Of a stretch of 64,000 bases of DNA, positions 23,696 through 32,687 are shown in pieces. A program made the translations under genes and the position numbers. How positions within the stretch are numbered: the first letter of the stretch is position 1; the number at the start of each line of letters is the position of its first letter. The DNA is from Pseudofrankia nepalensis (GTDB lineage: Bacteria > Actinomycetota > Actinomycetes > Frankiales > Frankiaceae): NCBI RefSeq assembly GCF_016786305.1, contig NZ_JADWYV010000009.1; one strand, written 5' to 3'. The notes under the pieces were generated by a model. The model was not told the origin of the DNA and did not search any database. It was given only the letters and a program-made list of their open reading frames with translations.

Positions 23696-26389
23696 ATGGC
23701 GGACTACACGAAGCCGGCCGACGTGCTCAAGCGCGTCCGGTTCTTCGACGGCCAGTTCCTGATCGACCAGGACTTCGTCGACGAGCAGTACTACCACCTC
23801 GACCGTGAGCGCCGCACGGCCCGCTCGCTCCGGCTGACCGGCGTCGTCGACGGGCTCGCCATCGCCGCGGCCTCCGGCGCGCCGTACCGGATCACCGTGT
23901 CGCCCGGCAGCGCCGTCGACCCCCTGGGCCGGCACCTGCTGCTCACCGGCGCCGTCACGCTGGTCCTGCCCACCGACAGGTTCTCCGGCGTCACCGGCGC
24001 GGACGTGCGGCTGTTCTACGGCGAGACCGCGACCGACCTCGCGCCGTCCGGCGGAACGAGCAACCGCCGCTGGGACGAGACGCCCGTCGTCGCCGCGGTC
24101 GCGGGGCGCGCGGTCGCGGGCGCCCCCGCCGNNNNNNNNNNCCCCACCCGCGGGGGGCCGGCCCCCCCGGGCGCCCCCGGGATCGCGGGCAGCGCGATCG
24201 CGGTCGCCCCGGCCGACACGCCGGCCAAGTGGGACTCCGACGGCGTGCTGCTCGGCAGGATCTCGGTGAGCGCCAGGGGCGACGTCGTCGTCGACCCGGC
24301 GACGCCCGCCCCCAGGGCGGGTCTCGACCCCCGCGGCCCGTTCCGCGGCACGGTCGGGGTGCTCGGCGACCTCGGGGTCGGCACCGCCGAGCCGACGGCG
24401 CACGGTGACTGGTCGCGCGCGCTCGACGTCGCCGGCAAGGACGCGGCCCGCCTCATCGTGCGCGCCAAGGGCATCACCGGCGTCGTGGGCGCGCACCCCG
24501 GCGTGTACGGCGCGCCCGGCGGCTGGGCCGCGGGCACCGAGACCGACCACGCGGCCTCGATCGTCACCAGGGGCCAGGCCCGGCTCACGGTGACCAGCGC
24601 CGGCGACGTCGGCATCGGCACCACCACGCCGTCGACGAACGCGGCGTGGACGCGGAGCCTCGACGTGTACGGCTCCGGAAGCTCACGCCTCGTGGTACGC
24701 ACCAAGGACATCACCAGCGTCGTCGGCGCCATCCCTGCCGGGTACGACGCCGGCGGCTGGATCGCGGGCACCGAGACCGACCACGCGGCGTCGATCATCA
24801 CCAACGGACTGGCCCGGCTCACGGTGACCGGGGGCATGAAGGGCGACACGGGCGCCGGGCGACTCGGCGTCGGCACGACGACGCCCAAGGCCAAGCTGCA
24901 CGTCGTCGGTATGGGCGGCCCGAACGTCGACGTCATGGTCAACGGGCGGCTGAAGTCCGCGAACGAAGAAGGTGGGCTGCACATCGGCGACGACCGCCTC
25001 GTCGGCGGGCTCGAGACCAACAAGCTCGGCCTCTACAGCGGCCACGCGTGGCGGCTCACGGTGACCAGCGCCGGCGACGTCGGCATCGGCACCACCACGC
25101 CGTCGACGAACGCGGCGTGGACGCGGACCCTCGACGTGTACGACTCCCAGAGCTCGCGCCTCGTGGTACGCACCAAGGACATCATCGGCCTCGTCGGCGC
25201 CATCCCGGTCGGGTACGACGCCGGCGGCTGGGTCGCGGGCACCGAGACCGCGCACGCGGCGTCGATCGTTACCGCCAGTCAGGCCAGGCTCACGGTGACC
25301 AGCGCCGGCGACGTCTGTATCGGCACGCCGGCGCCGAGCAACAACCACTGGGGCCGCGCCGTCGAACTCCACAACCGGTGGAACGCGCGGTACGTCGTAC
25401 GTGCCACGGACTATGGCATGCTCGGCGTCTTCGGGGTGCGCCACGACGGCGCCTATGGGTCCGCCGCGGGCCTGCTCGTCGGCACCGAGTCCGCGCACCC
25501 CGTCAACCTCGTCACGAACTCCGCGACCCGGCTCGCGGTGACCAGCGACGGCAACGTCGGCATCGGCACCACCGCGCCGACCGTGAACCAGTTCTGGTCC
25601 CGGGTCCTCGACATCACCGGAAAGGACTCGGCCCGCCTCGTCGTGCGCGCGGGCGACATGATCACCGTCGCGGGCGCGCACCCGGGCGGCTACGGCGCGC
25701 CAACCGGCATGGTCGTCGGCACCGAGTCGAAACACAGCATCAGTCTGATATCGGGCAACACCAACAGGTTGACGGTCGACCCGGACGGCAACATCTTCTG
25801 CCACGGCACGATGTGGTTCAAGCCGGTATCGAACCTGCCTCCCGACCCCGGCCGCGGGCCGACGGAAAAGCGCTGGTGGTGGCAGATCGGCCGCTGGAAC
25901 TGGAACCCGAACCACCTGGAGGGGGGCAATGCCGTCCTCCACTGGGGCAGTGAATACACCGTCTCCGACGGCCGGCTCAAGGAGGATCTGCGCGAGTTCG
26001 ACGGCGCGGTCGCGACCGTGTCGAAGCTCCGTGGCGTCACGTTCCGCTGGAACGAGGCGGGCCTGCGCTTCCAGACCCGCCCGGCGGAGGAGCAGGCCGG
26101 TGCCGGGCCGGGCGCGACGGAGGCCGAACACGCCGCCGCGCGGGCCGAGGTGCGCGAGGCTCTGCTCCCCGGGCTGCGCGGCCGGCGCGAGGTGGGTGTC
26201 GTCGCGCAGGAGGTCGAGGCCGTCCTGCCCGAGCTCGTCGGCACCGACGCCGACGGCGTGCGCGGTGTCGACTACCGCAAGCTGACCGCCGTTCTCGTGC
26301 AGGCCATCAAGGAACAGCAACGGACGATCACCACGTTGGAGCGCCGGGTGGGAGCGCTGGAGATGCCACAGGAGGACGACCGTGCGTGA
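23696..26389 (+). CDS. Putative tail fibre with intramolecular-chaperone (peptidase S74-like) end; contains assembly gap
   Basis: 897 codons counting across 10 N, so the true length around codon 147-149 is uncertain. The N-terminus (KRVRFFDGQFLIDQDFVDEQ, RLTGVVDGL) is the conserved baseplate-attachment domain. The middle has at least five related units of about 75 residues, each with SRLVVRTKD, GYDAGGW.AGTET, ARLTVTSAGDVGIGTTTPS. The last about 130 residues resemble the S74 endosialidase-chaperone domain: SDGRLKEDLREFDG, GVTFRWNEAGL, GVVAQEVEAVLPELV, DYRKLTAVLVQAIKEQ. In phage fibres this domain trimerises the fibre and may be cleaved off. Likely the receptor-binding fibre. Confidence 0.85.
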   Translation: MADYTKPADVLKRVRFFDGQFLIDQDFVDEQYYHLDRERRTARSLRLTGVVDGLAIAAASGAPYRITVSPGSAVDPLGRHLLLTGAVTLVLPTDRFSGVTGADVRLFYGETATDLAPSGGTSNRRWDETPVVAAVAGRAVAGAPAXXXXPTRGGPAPPGAPGIAGSAIAVAPADTPAKWDSDGVLLGRISVSARGDVVVDPATPAPRAGLDPRGPFRGTVGVLGDLGVGTAEPTAHGDWSRALDVAGKDAARLIVRAKGITGVVGAHPGVYGAPGGWAAGTETDHAASIVTRGQARLTVTSAGDVGIGTTTPSTNAAWTRSLDVYGSGSSRLVVRTKDITSVVGAIPAGYDAGGWIAGTETDHAASIITNGLARLTVTGGMKGDTGAGRLGVGTTTPKAKLHVVGMGGPNVDVMVNGRLKSANEEGGLHIGDDRLVGGLETNKLGLYSGHAWRLTVTSAGDVGIGTTTPSTNAAWTRTLDVYDSQSSRLVVRTKDIIGLVGAIPVGYDAGGWVAGTETAHAASIVTASQARLTVTSAGDVCIGTPAPSNNHWGRAVELHNRWNARYVVRATDYGMLGVFGVRHDGAYGSAAGLLVGTESAHPVNLVTNSATRLAVTSDGNVGIGTTAPTVNQFWSRVLDITGKDSARLVVRAGDMITVAGAHPGGYGAPTGMVVGTESKHSISLISGNTNRLTVDPDGNIFCHGTMWFKPVSNLPPDPGRGPTEKRWWWQIGRWNWNPNHLEGGNAVLHWGSEYTVSDGRLKEDLREFDGAVATVSKLRGVTFRWNEAGLRFQTRPAEEQAGAGPGATEAEHAAARAEVREALLPGLRGRREVGVVAQEVEAVLPELVGTDADGVRGVDYRKLTAVLVQAIKEQQRTITTLERRVGALEMPQEDDRA
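24132..24141. other. Assembly gap (10 N)
   Basis: A run of ten N inside the fibre gene, flanked by highly G/C homopolymeric sequence (CGCCCCCGCCG and CCCCACCCGCGGGGGG). The reading frame is open on both sides, but the real number of bases is unknown. Confidence 0.95.
24586..25270 (+). repeat. Long direct repeats inside the fibre gene
   Basis: The segment from about 24587 to 24810 recurs at about 25058 to 25270 with few base changes; both copies start with CTCACGGTGACCAGCGCCGG and include the whole CGTCGACGAACGCGGCGTGG stretch. The low divergence indicates a recent in-frame duplication of a fibre unit. Weaker copies lie at about 24400 and 25530. Confidence 0.85.
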
Positions 26390-26603
26390 GCAGATGGAGA
26401 AGCGCCGCGAGGAGCTCGCCGCCGAGCTGCGGCAGGGGCAGGAGATGCTCGCCGAGGTGGAGGCGCGGCGCGCCGAGCTGGGGCAGATGCTGCTGCGCAT
26501 CAGCGGCGCGCTCCAGGTGCTCGAGGAGCTGCTCGCGCCCGACGGCCCGACGACCGGCGCGATCCGTCCGGCCCCGGCGTCGGTAACCGAACCGGCAGCC
26601 TGA
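26382..26603 (+). CDS. Small coiled-coil eCIS protein
   Basis: 73 residues from GTG 26382, overlapping the fibre stop by 8 nt. Residues 1-52 are a charged heptad-patterned helix (EKRREELAAELRQGQEMLAEV, LEELLA), followed by a Pro/Thr/Ala tail. No family is recognised, but small coiled-coil proteins often sit next to fibre genes and could act as fibre chaperone or trimerisation aid. It is the last gene before a hairpin terminator. Confidence 0.75.
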   Translation: MREQMEKRREELAAELRQGQEMLAEVEARRAELGQMLLRISGALQVLEELLAPDGPTTGAIRPAPASVTEPAA

Positions 26604-26683
26604 ACAGCCGGGAAACGGACGACAGCCACTATGCGCCGCCCTTCTCGCAACTTGCGGGCATTTTCGCCGAATCGCCCGCGACG

Positions 26684-26707
26684 GCCGGTGGAACCGGCTA
26701 TTTTTCC
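26684..26707 (+). terminator. Intrinsic terminator after the structural genes
   Basis: GCCGGT / ACCGGC 6-bp stem with a 3-nt GGA loop directly followed by TATTTTT, one of the few T-tracts in the window. A second stem (GCGGGC / GCCCGC) lies just before it. It would separate the structural operon from the regulator-ATPase-effector unit, or attenuate readthrough into it. Confidence 0.65.
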
Positions 26708-26786
26708 CGAACGGGGGCGACACGGTGGGTATCTCCACGGACTCGGGCAGTCCGAGCTCGGCACAACGTGGGAGCGCTGCTGCGGG

Positions 26787-27725
26787 ATGGCCGGTCTGGA
26801 CGTGAGGCTTCTCGGCGACGTCACCATTCTTCAGGACGGCGACGTCGTGCGCGTTTCTTCGGCGAAGGCGCTGGAGCTCCTCGGCCTGCTCATCGCCCGC
26901 CGGAGTAACCCGCTCGCCCGCGAGGCCGTGGCCGCGGTGCTGTGGCCGGACGAGCGGCCGGAGGTCACCCGCCGCCAGCTGCGCCAGGCGCTGTGGCGGC
27001 TCAACGGCGCCCTGCCGCGGACGCCGGTCCTGCACGCGTCCCGCGGCGGACGGCTGCAGGTGGACGTCGCGGCGTTCGCGTCGATCGATCTCGTCATGCT
27101 GGAGGAGGCGCACGCCGCGACGGCCGACGTCGCCGGCGCGGACCTGAGCGACGGGCAGGCGGAGCGGCTCGAGGGCGCGGCCGCGGGGTACGGCGGTGAC
27201 TTCCTCGCCGGCTTCCACCAGGAGTGGTGCCTGCCCGAACGGACCCGCGTACAGGAGATCCACCTGTCGGTACGCGACCAGCTCATCGGGTACTGCGCGT
27301 CGCGGGGCCTCGTCGCGCGGGCGTTGGCGCACGGGCGCGCGGTCCTCGACCTCGAACCGGCGCGCGAGACGACGCACCGCCTCCTCATGCGGCTGCACCA
27401 CCGGCACGGCGACCGCGCCGCGGCGTTACGGCAGTACCGACGCTGCGTCGAGGCGCTCGCCGCGGAGTACGGCGTCGCGCCGTCGGCGCCGACCAGCCTG
27501 CTGCACCGGCGGATCCGGGAGGACGAGAGCGACCACGCGCGGCACCAGCACGAGCGTCCCGACGAGCGGCGCCGGGTCGAGTCCGGCGCCGCCGAGATCG
27601 CGGCGGTGCACGAGCGGCTCGCGGAGATCCAGGCGACGCTCGACACCTTGCTGCGCGCCGTCGGGCACGGCATGGTGGGTGGCGCGCCGCGGGCGACGCA
27701 CCCGCCGGTTCAGCGGGTCCGGTGA
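26787..27725 (+). CDS. BTAD-domain transcriptional regulator (SARP-like)
   Basis: 312 residues. The N-terminal about 90 residues are an OmpR/SARP-type winged helix (DVRLLGDVTILQDGDVV, AKALELLGLLI, AVLWPDERPEVTRRQLRQALWRLN). The following about 150 residues are a BTAD helical-repeat domain (YGGDFLAGFHQEW, ARETTHRLLMRLHHRHGDRA, LRQYRRCVEALAAEYGV). The C-terminus is charged and helical (AEIAAVHERLAEIQATLDTLL). Such regulators activate neighbouring operons; in this position it most likely controls the eCIS. ATG 26787 fits the start of the winged helix. Its stop overlaps the ATPase start by 4 nt. A terminator-like hairpin upstream implies its own promoter. Confidence 0.85.
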   Translation: MAGLDVRLLGDVTILQDGDVVRVSSAKALELLGLLIARRSNPLAREAVAAVLWPDERPEVTRRQLRQALWRLNGALPRTPVLHASRGGRLQVDVAAFASIDLVMLEEAHAATADVAGADLSDGQAERLEGAAAGYGGDFLAGFHQEWCLPERTRVQEIHLSVRDQLIGYCASRGLVARALAHGRAVLDLEPARETTHRLLMRLHHRHGDRAAALRQYRRCVEALAAEYGVAPSAPTSLLHRRIREDESDHARHQHERPDERRRVESGAAEIAAVHERLAEIQATLDTLLRAVGHGMVGGAPRATHPPVQRVR

Positions 27726-29944
27726 GTACCGGGCTCGTCCGGGTCGACAACCGCCTGCGCGAGCGGGTCGGGCAGGTGCGTGCCGCCGCCTCCCCCTCCG
27801 CCGAAGCGGCGCACGACCCGCTCGCGGGGTACTACATCAGCGAGGCCGAGGTGGACCGGCTGCTCGCCGCGCCCGAGCTGGACCTGCCCGACGTCGACCA
27901 CGACCGGGTCGCCGGGCTCGTGGAGTCGTTCGGCCTCACGCCGTTCGACACCGACGTCGTGCTCACCTGCCTCGCGCCGGAGGTCGACCGCCGGTTCGGG
28001 CGGCTCTACGCGTACCTGCACGACGACGTCACCCGCCGCGCGCCGAGCGTCGACCTCGTGCTCACGCTGTGGTGCGGCGACGGCGCCGCTCGCCTCGCCG
28101 GACGGGCACGGCTGGCGCCGGGCGCGCCGCTGCGGCGGCACGACATCATGCGGCTCGACGAGGGCGGCGAGCCTCGCCCGGCGTCGATGCTCGAGTGCGC
28201 GCTGCGGCTGGACCAGCGCGTCACCCGGCACCTGCTCGACGACGACGACCCGGACTCCCGTCTCGCGGGCGTGATCGTGCGTTCTCCGGGCGGCAGGGAC
28301 TCCCCACTCGACGGGATCACGCGATCCCAGCTCGGCCGGGCGGACGACCTCGTGGCCCTTCTCAGCCGGACCGGGCATGACGTCGTCGTGCACCTCGCCG
28401 GGGCGGCGGGGTCGGGGCGCCACGCGATCGCGGCGGAGTTCAGCCGCGCGACCGGGCGAGCGCTGCTCGTCGTGCGCTGCGACGCGCTGGCCCGCCAGAC
28501 CGACGCGCGGTGCGCCGAACTCGTCGGGCTCGTGGCGCGCGAGGCCCGGCTGCGCGGCGCGGCGACGTACTGGCGCGACGCGGACGCGTTCGAAGCCGGC
28601 GACCGGCTCGACGCGTTCGCCGACACGCTCGCCGACGTGCCAGGACCGGTGTTTCTCGGCGGCGCCGGGGACTGGGACGGGCCGGAGCCCGCTGGCCGCC
28701 CGTTCGTGCGGCTCGCGCTCGACCGCCCCGACGCGGCCGCCCGGCATCGGATCTGGAGCGGCCTGCTCGGACCGCCCTCCGGCGAGGTCGCTCTGTCCGC
28801 CGAGGATGCCACTTCGCCCGTGGACAACGTCGTTACGCGCTCGCGCGACGCCGTTTCGCCCATGGGCGACGTCGCCGCCTCGCCCGGCGGGCTCGCGCTG
28901 CCCCTGGACGACTCGGACCCGCCGGACATCGCGGCGCTCGCGGCGGCGTTCCGCTTCACCCCCGGGCAGATCCGCGACGCCGTCGCCACGGCGGGCATAC
29001 TCGCGGTGACGCGTGACCCCCGGGATCCGAAGCTGCGGCAGGCGGACCTGGAGAAGGCGTGCCGGCTGCGGTCTGGGCGGGGGCTGACGCGGCTGGCCCG
29101 CCACGTGGTCACCCCCTACGGCTGGGACGACCTCGTGTTGCCGCCGGCGCGGCTGCGGCAGCTGCGCGAGCTCGCCGACCAGGTGCGCCATCGCGGCCTC
29201 GTGCACGACACGTGGGACTTCGGCCGCGTCGTCGCGCCCGCGGGCGGGCTGACCGTGCTGTTCGCCGGGCCGCCGGGCACCGGCAAGACGATGGCGGCGT
29301 CGGTGCTGGCGAACGCGCTCGGCGTCGATCTCTACGCGATCGACCTCGCGACAACGGTGAGCAAGTACATCGGCGAGACGGAGAAGAACCTCGCCCGGGT
29401 GTTCGACGCGGCCGCGGACAGCAACGCGATCCTGTTCTTCGACGAGGCCGACGCCCTGTTCGGCCGGCGTACCCAGGTGCGCGACGCCCACGACCGCTAC
29501 GCCAACATCGAGACCAGCTACCTGCTGCAGCGGATCGAGACGCACCCCGGCCTCGTCGTACTCGCGACGAACCTGCGCAAGAACATGGACGAGGCGTTCG
29601 TGCGCCGCTTCCGCGCCACGCTGGAGTTCCCGGCGCCCGGCGAGGCGGAGCGGCTGCGCATCTGGGAGCGGATCTGGCCGGCGGCCGCCCCACGTGCCGC
29701 CGACGTCGACCTGGCCGCGCTGGCCCGCGCGATCGACCTCTCCGGCGGCCACATCCGCAACATCGTGCTCGGCGGCGCGTTTCTCGCGGCGGCGGACGGC
29801 GGGGTCATCACGATGGCGCACCTGCTGCGGGCCACCCGCGGCGAGTACGAAAAGCTCGGAAAGATCATCTCGCCCGGCGATCTCGCGGCCGTGGCGCCTC
29901 GGCACGACCAGGGGCGGGGTGCGCATGCGCACGACGACAGCTGA
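27722..29944 (+). CDS. eCIS-associated AAA+ ATPase
   Basis: 740 residues, GTG start. The C-terminal AAA+ module is intact: Walker A GPPGTGKT, Walker B ILFFDEADALFG, sensor VVLATNLRKNMDEAFVRRFR with arginine finger. An N-terminal winged/helical region and a degenerate first AAA module (GAAGSGRH in place of Walker A) precede it; a Ser/Pro/Asp-rich insert (about residues 358-400) separates them. This is the Afp15/Pvc15-type ATPase found in nearly every eCIS cluster. Known data link it to loading or folding of cargo. Its last 20 nt overlap the effector candidate, giving tight coupling. Confidence 0.93.
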   Translation: MSTGLVRVDNRLRERVGQVRAAASPSAEAAHDPLAGYYISEAEVDRLLAAPELDLPDVDHDRVAGLVESFGLTPFDTDVVLTCLAPEVDRRFGRLYAYLHDDVTRRAPSVDLVLTLWCGDGAARLAGRARLAPGAPLRRHDIMRLDEGGEPRPASMLECALRLDQRVTRHLLDDDDPDSRLAGVIVRSPGGRDSPLDGITRSQLGRADDLVALLSRTGHDVVVHLAGAAGSGRHAIAAEFSRATGRALLVVRCDALARQTDARCAELVGLVAREARLRGAATYWRDADAFEAGDRLDAFADTLADVPGPVFLGGAGDWDGPEPAGRPFVRLALDRPDAAARHRIWSGLLGPPSGEVALSAEDATSPVDNVVTRSRDAVSPMGDVAASPGGLALPLDDSDPPDIAALAAAFRFTPGQIRDAVATAGILAVTRDPRDPKLRQADLEKACRLRSGRGLTRLARHVVTPYGWDDLVLPPARLRQLRELADQVRHRGLVHDTWDFGRVVAPAGGLTVLFAGPPGTGKTMAASVLANALGVDLYAIDLATTVSKYIGETEKNLARVFDAAADSNAILFFDEADALFGRRTQVRDAHDRYANIETSYLLQRIETHPGLVVLATNLRKNMDEAFVRRFRATLEFPAPGEAERLRIWERIWPAAAPRAADVDLAALARAIDLSGGHIRNIVLGGAFLAAADGGVITMAHLLRATRGEYEKLGKIISPGDLAAVAPRHDQGRGAHAHDDS

Positions 29945-32645
29945 CCCGAAACAGGTCACCACCAGCGCACCCGCCAGGACCGCCGACACGGCCGCGCCGC
30001 CGGCACGCGCCGGGTCCCACTGCGCGCCGGCACTGCTGCGGATGCAGCGTTCGCACGGCAACCGGCACGTCCAGCGCGTGGTCGCCTCCGCGCGCGCGTC
30101 CGCCGCCCCCGCCGCGGCCCCCGCGATGGCCGGCGCCGGACTGCGGGTCGGCCCGTCGCATGACCCGGCCGAGCGGGCAGCCGACGACATCGCCCGCGCC
30201 GTCGCCGGAGTCACGGTCCCCGACGGCGGCCCGGCGCCCATGCCGCTCGCGCCGCCGGAGGTCGGCGACGCCGGTGGCGCGCTCTCCCGCGGCACCTCGG
30301 CCGCGGTCCTCGCGGCCCGCGCGGGCGGCATGCGCGTCCCGTCGTCGCTGCTCGCGCGGACCGAGCAGGCGGTGGGCGCCGACCTGGGCGGCGTCCGGCT
30401 GCACGTGGGCCGGGACGTCGACGCGCTGAGCGACGCCCTGGCGGCCCGTGCCTTCACCGTCGGTCAGGACGTCTTCGTCCACCGCGCCGACTACCGTCCG
30501 GGCACCCCGGGCGGCGACGCGCTGATCGCGCATGAGCTCGCCCACGTGGCTCACCCGGGGCCGGCCCCGGTACGCCGCAAGGGTCGCAAGCTCGGGGCGG
30601 CCAAGGCGGCGCTGTTCAACGTCGGCATCAGCTTCGCCAAGACCGCCGGCGGCCCGCTCTACGACCTCTTCCACTACCTGTGGTACTTCAAGCAATCGAA
30701 GAAGACGGGCGTCAGCCACGAGAACCGGGTCGACCTGCACCCCTTCAAGGACCTGCTCAAGCTGGCCGGCAACCGCACGAAGGAGAACGGCAAGGCCAAG
30801 CTCGTTCCCGAGGATGCCGTCAAGCGGTACGGCGTGCCGGGCATCGGGCATGTCCTGCTCTTCCTGCGGGCGATCGGCAGCAGCCTGTACAAGCGATTCG
30901 CGTCCTACATCAGCTGGCTGGCGCTCGTGTGCACCCTCATCGGCTTCGCGCCGGGCGCGCAGGCCGCGCTCCCCGTCGCGGCCGCGCTCGGGACCATCAG
31001 CCTGCTGCTCAACGTGATGAAGGGCGGCATCGACTTCGTCGCGAACTCGTGGACCCTCATACTCGCCTGGATCCGGTACATCTGCCTCGACGACCCCGTC
31101 TACCTGGACTCCCCAGAAGTCGGCCTGTATGTCGAGTCGTACAAGGAGTACCGCAAGTCGCGCGGTGAGCTGCTGGACGACGCCCTCAAGATCGGCATGG
31201 GTGGCCTGCTGGCCGGCTTCGGGGGAGCCACCCAGGACAACTCGTCGTTCGTCGCGGGCGCGGACAAGTACTTCACGCCGTTCGCGGACGCGAGTGCCTC
31301 GATCGACGCGGCCGTCAAGGACCAGCCGAACTTCAACGCCCACGAGGCGGGCGAGAAGTTCGCGGCGGAGAAGATTCCCGACGCCATGACCAAGGAGATC
31401 GTCGGGAACTCCACGAGCTGGGTGACCAAGGGGCGCCTGGAAGGAAACAAGAACGCCAAGCTCGACACGGTGGGCACCCAGACCATGCAGCACAACCCGG
31501 ACGTCCAGATGCTGCTCAGCGCCAACATCATCGGCAAGGTCAACGAACAGCAGACGCGCGAGCCGGGCCTGGCGCCGAACGCCCTCGTGCCCCGCTCGAA
31601 GCTGCCCGGGCCGCCGGGCACCAGCCTCAAGGGAGTCGTCGGGCTGCTCGTGAATCCCCTGGGGGCGCTCGCCACCATCCTGATGATGGTCGCGGACCTG
31701 TGCGTGATGCTCAGCGGCCGCCAGGGGGCGCAGGACGCGCCCGCGTACGACCCCGGTCCCCCGCCGCCCGCGCACAACCCCGGTGGCCCGCCGCCCACAG
31801 ACGACCCCGGTCCCCCGCCGCCCGTTCCCGACAACACCGCCAGTGCCCCGCCGCCCGTTCTCGACAACCCCGCCACCGCCGACGCCAAGGCGAGCGCCAC
31901 GCAGCCCGGCGCCGCCGTCCAGCAACCGCCCCAGCCAGGGCAGCGGAAGAAGCACGGAAAGACGGCAGGCACAGCTGGGCCGGGATCTGGGAAGAAGCGC
32001 GGAAAGACGGCAGGCAAAGCTCGGCCGAAGTCTGGCGAGAAATCCACGAAGGCGGTCAGGCAGACCAGCGTGGAAGCCAGCGAGGAGACAAGTCGGGGCG
32101 GGCCCCAGTCCACCCCGTCAGCCCAGCGGCACGGCACGGGCCCGGCTGCCGAGCGGGCGGATCGTGGACTCTTCTTCATCGGCTTCGCCGACGTGGAACG
32201 GTACGACGACGCCGAGCCCGACGACACCGAGCTCGGCGACACCATCGCCACATCCGACGACCTGATCACCGCGCCCCGCGATCCCAGCACCGCGCCCGAC
32301 GACGTCGACGCCGCGCCCGCCAGCCTCCTCGTCATGCCGCCAGCCGGCGACATGGTGCCCGACACGGCCAGCCGGGTGGCGATGGAGCGCGAGCGGTACG
32401 GGCCGGTCGAGGGCCCCCTGCCGTCGCTGTCCACGCGGACCAGAAACACGCTCGCCCCCCGGCCCCGCCCGACGCGACGGGCGAGTGTCGAGGAGTTCGT
32501 CGTGCGGGAGATCGACAGAATCCGCCGGTCGATCGCCAGGGAAGGGAACCACACCCGCGAGCTGGCCGAGATGTTCGATTCCAGCGCCGACGCCATGGGG
32601 TCGCTCGCGGAAAGCTCGAAGAATCTCCTGCGCGACTCGAAGTGA
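29925..32645 (+). CDS. DUF4157 protein, candidate eCIS-delivered effector
   Basis: 906 residues from ATG 29925 (GTG 29919 also possible), inside the end of the ATPase gene. The first 100 residues are Ala/Pro-rich. DUF4157 occupies about 120-212: VPSSLLARTEQAVGADLGGVR shortened here, TVGQDVFVHRADYRPGT and the zincin-like motif HELAH at 203-207. Residues about 215-600 are a unique domain with a hydrophobic stretch at about 327-365 and another near 580-597 that could be membrane-active. Then come a Pro-rich repeat (GPPPP three times), a Lys/Arg-rich block, and a helical C-terminus. DUF4157 is known as a marker domain of eCIS-associated toxins. The toxic domain is not recognisable. Confidence 0.8.
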   Translation: MRTTTADPKQVTTSAPARTADTAAPPARAGSHCAPALLRMQRSHGNRHVQRVVASARASAAPAAAPAMAGAGLRVGPSHDPAERAADDIARAVAGVTVPDGGPAPMPLAPPEVGDAGGALSRGTSAAVLAARAGGMRVPSSLLARTEQAVGADLGGVRLHVGRDVDALSDALAARAFTVGQDVFVHRADYRPGTPGGDALIAHELAHVAHPGPAPVRRKGRKLGAAKAALFNVGISFAKTAGGPLYDLFHYLWYFKQSKKTGVSHENRVDLHPFKDLLKLAGNRTKENGKAKLVPEDAVKRYGVPGIGHVLLFLRAIGSSLYKRFASYISWLALVCTLIGFAPGAQAALPVAAALGTISLLLNVMKGGIDFVANSWTLILAWIRYICLDDPVYLDSPEVGLYVESYKEYRKSRGELLDDALKIGMGGLLAGFGGATQDNSSFVAGADKYFTPFADASASIDAAVKDQPNFNAHEAGEKFAAEKIPDAMTKEIVGNSTSWVTKGRLEGNKNAKLDTVGTQTMQHNPDVQMLLSANIIGKVNEQQTREPGLAPNALVPRSKLPGPPGTSLKGVVGLLVNPLGALATILMMVADLCVMLSGRQGAQDAPAYDPGPPPPAHNPGGPPPTDDPGPPPPVPDNTASAPPPVLDNPATADAKASATQPGAAVQQPPQPGQRKKHGKTAGTAGPGSGKKRGKTAGKARPKSGEKSTKAVRQTSVEASEETSRGGPQSTPSAQRHGTGPAAERADRGLFFIGFADVERYDDAEPDDTELGDTIATSDDLITAPRDPSTAPDDVDAAPASLLVMPPAGDMVPDTASRVAMERERYGPVEGPLPSLSTRTRNTLAPRPRPTRRASVEEFVVREIDRIRRSIAREGNHTRELAEMFDSSADAMGSLAESSKNLLRDSK

Positions 32646-32687
32646 CCCGCCGCGCGCCTGGCGCTGGTGGGACGGCTGGCCGCCGCC

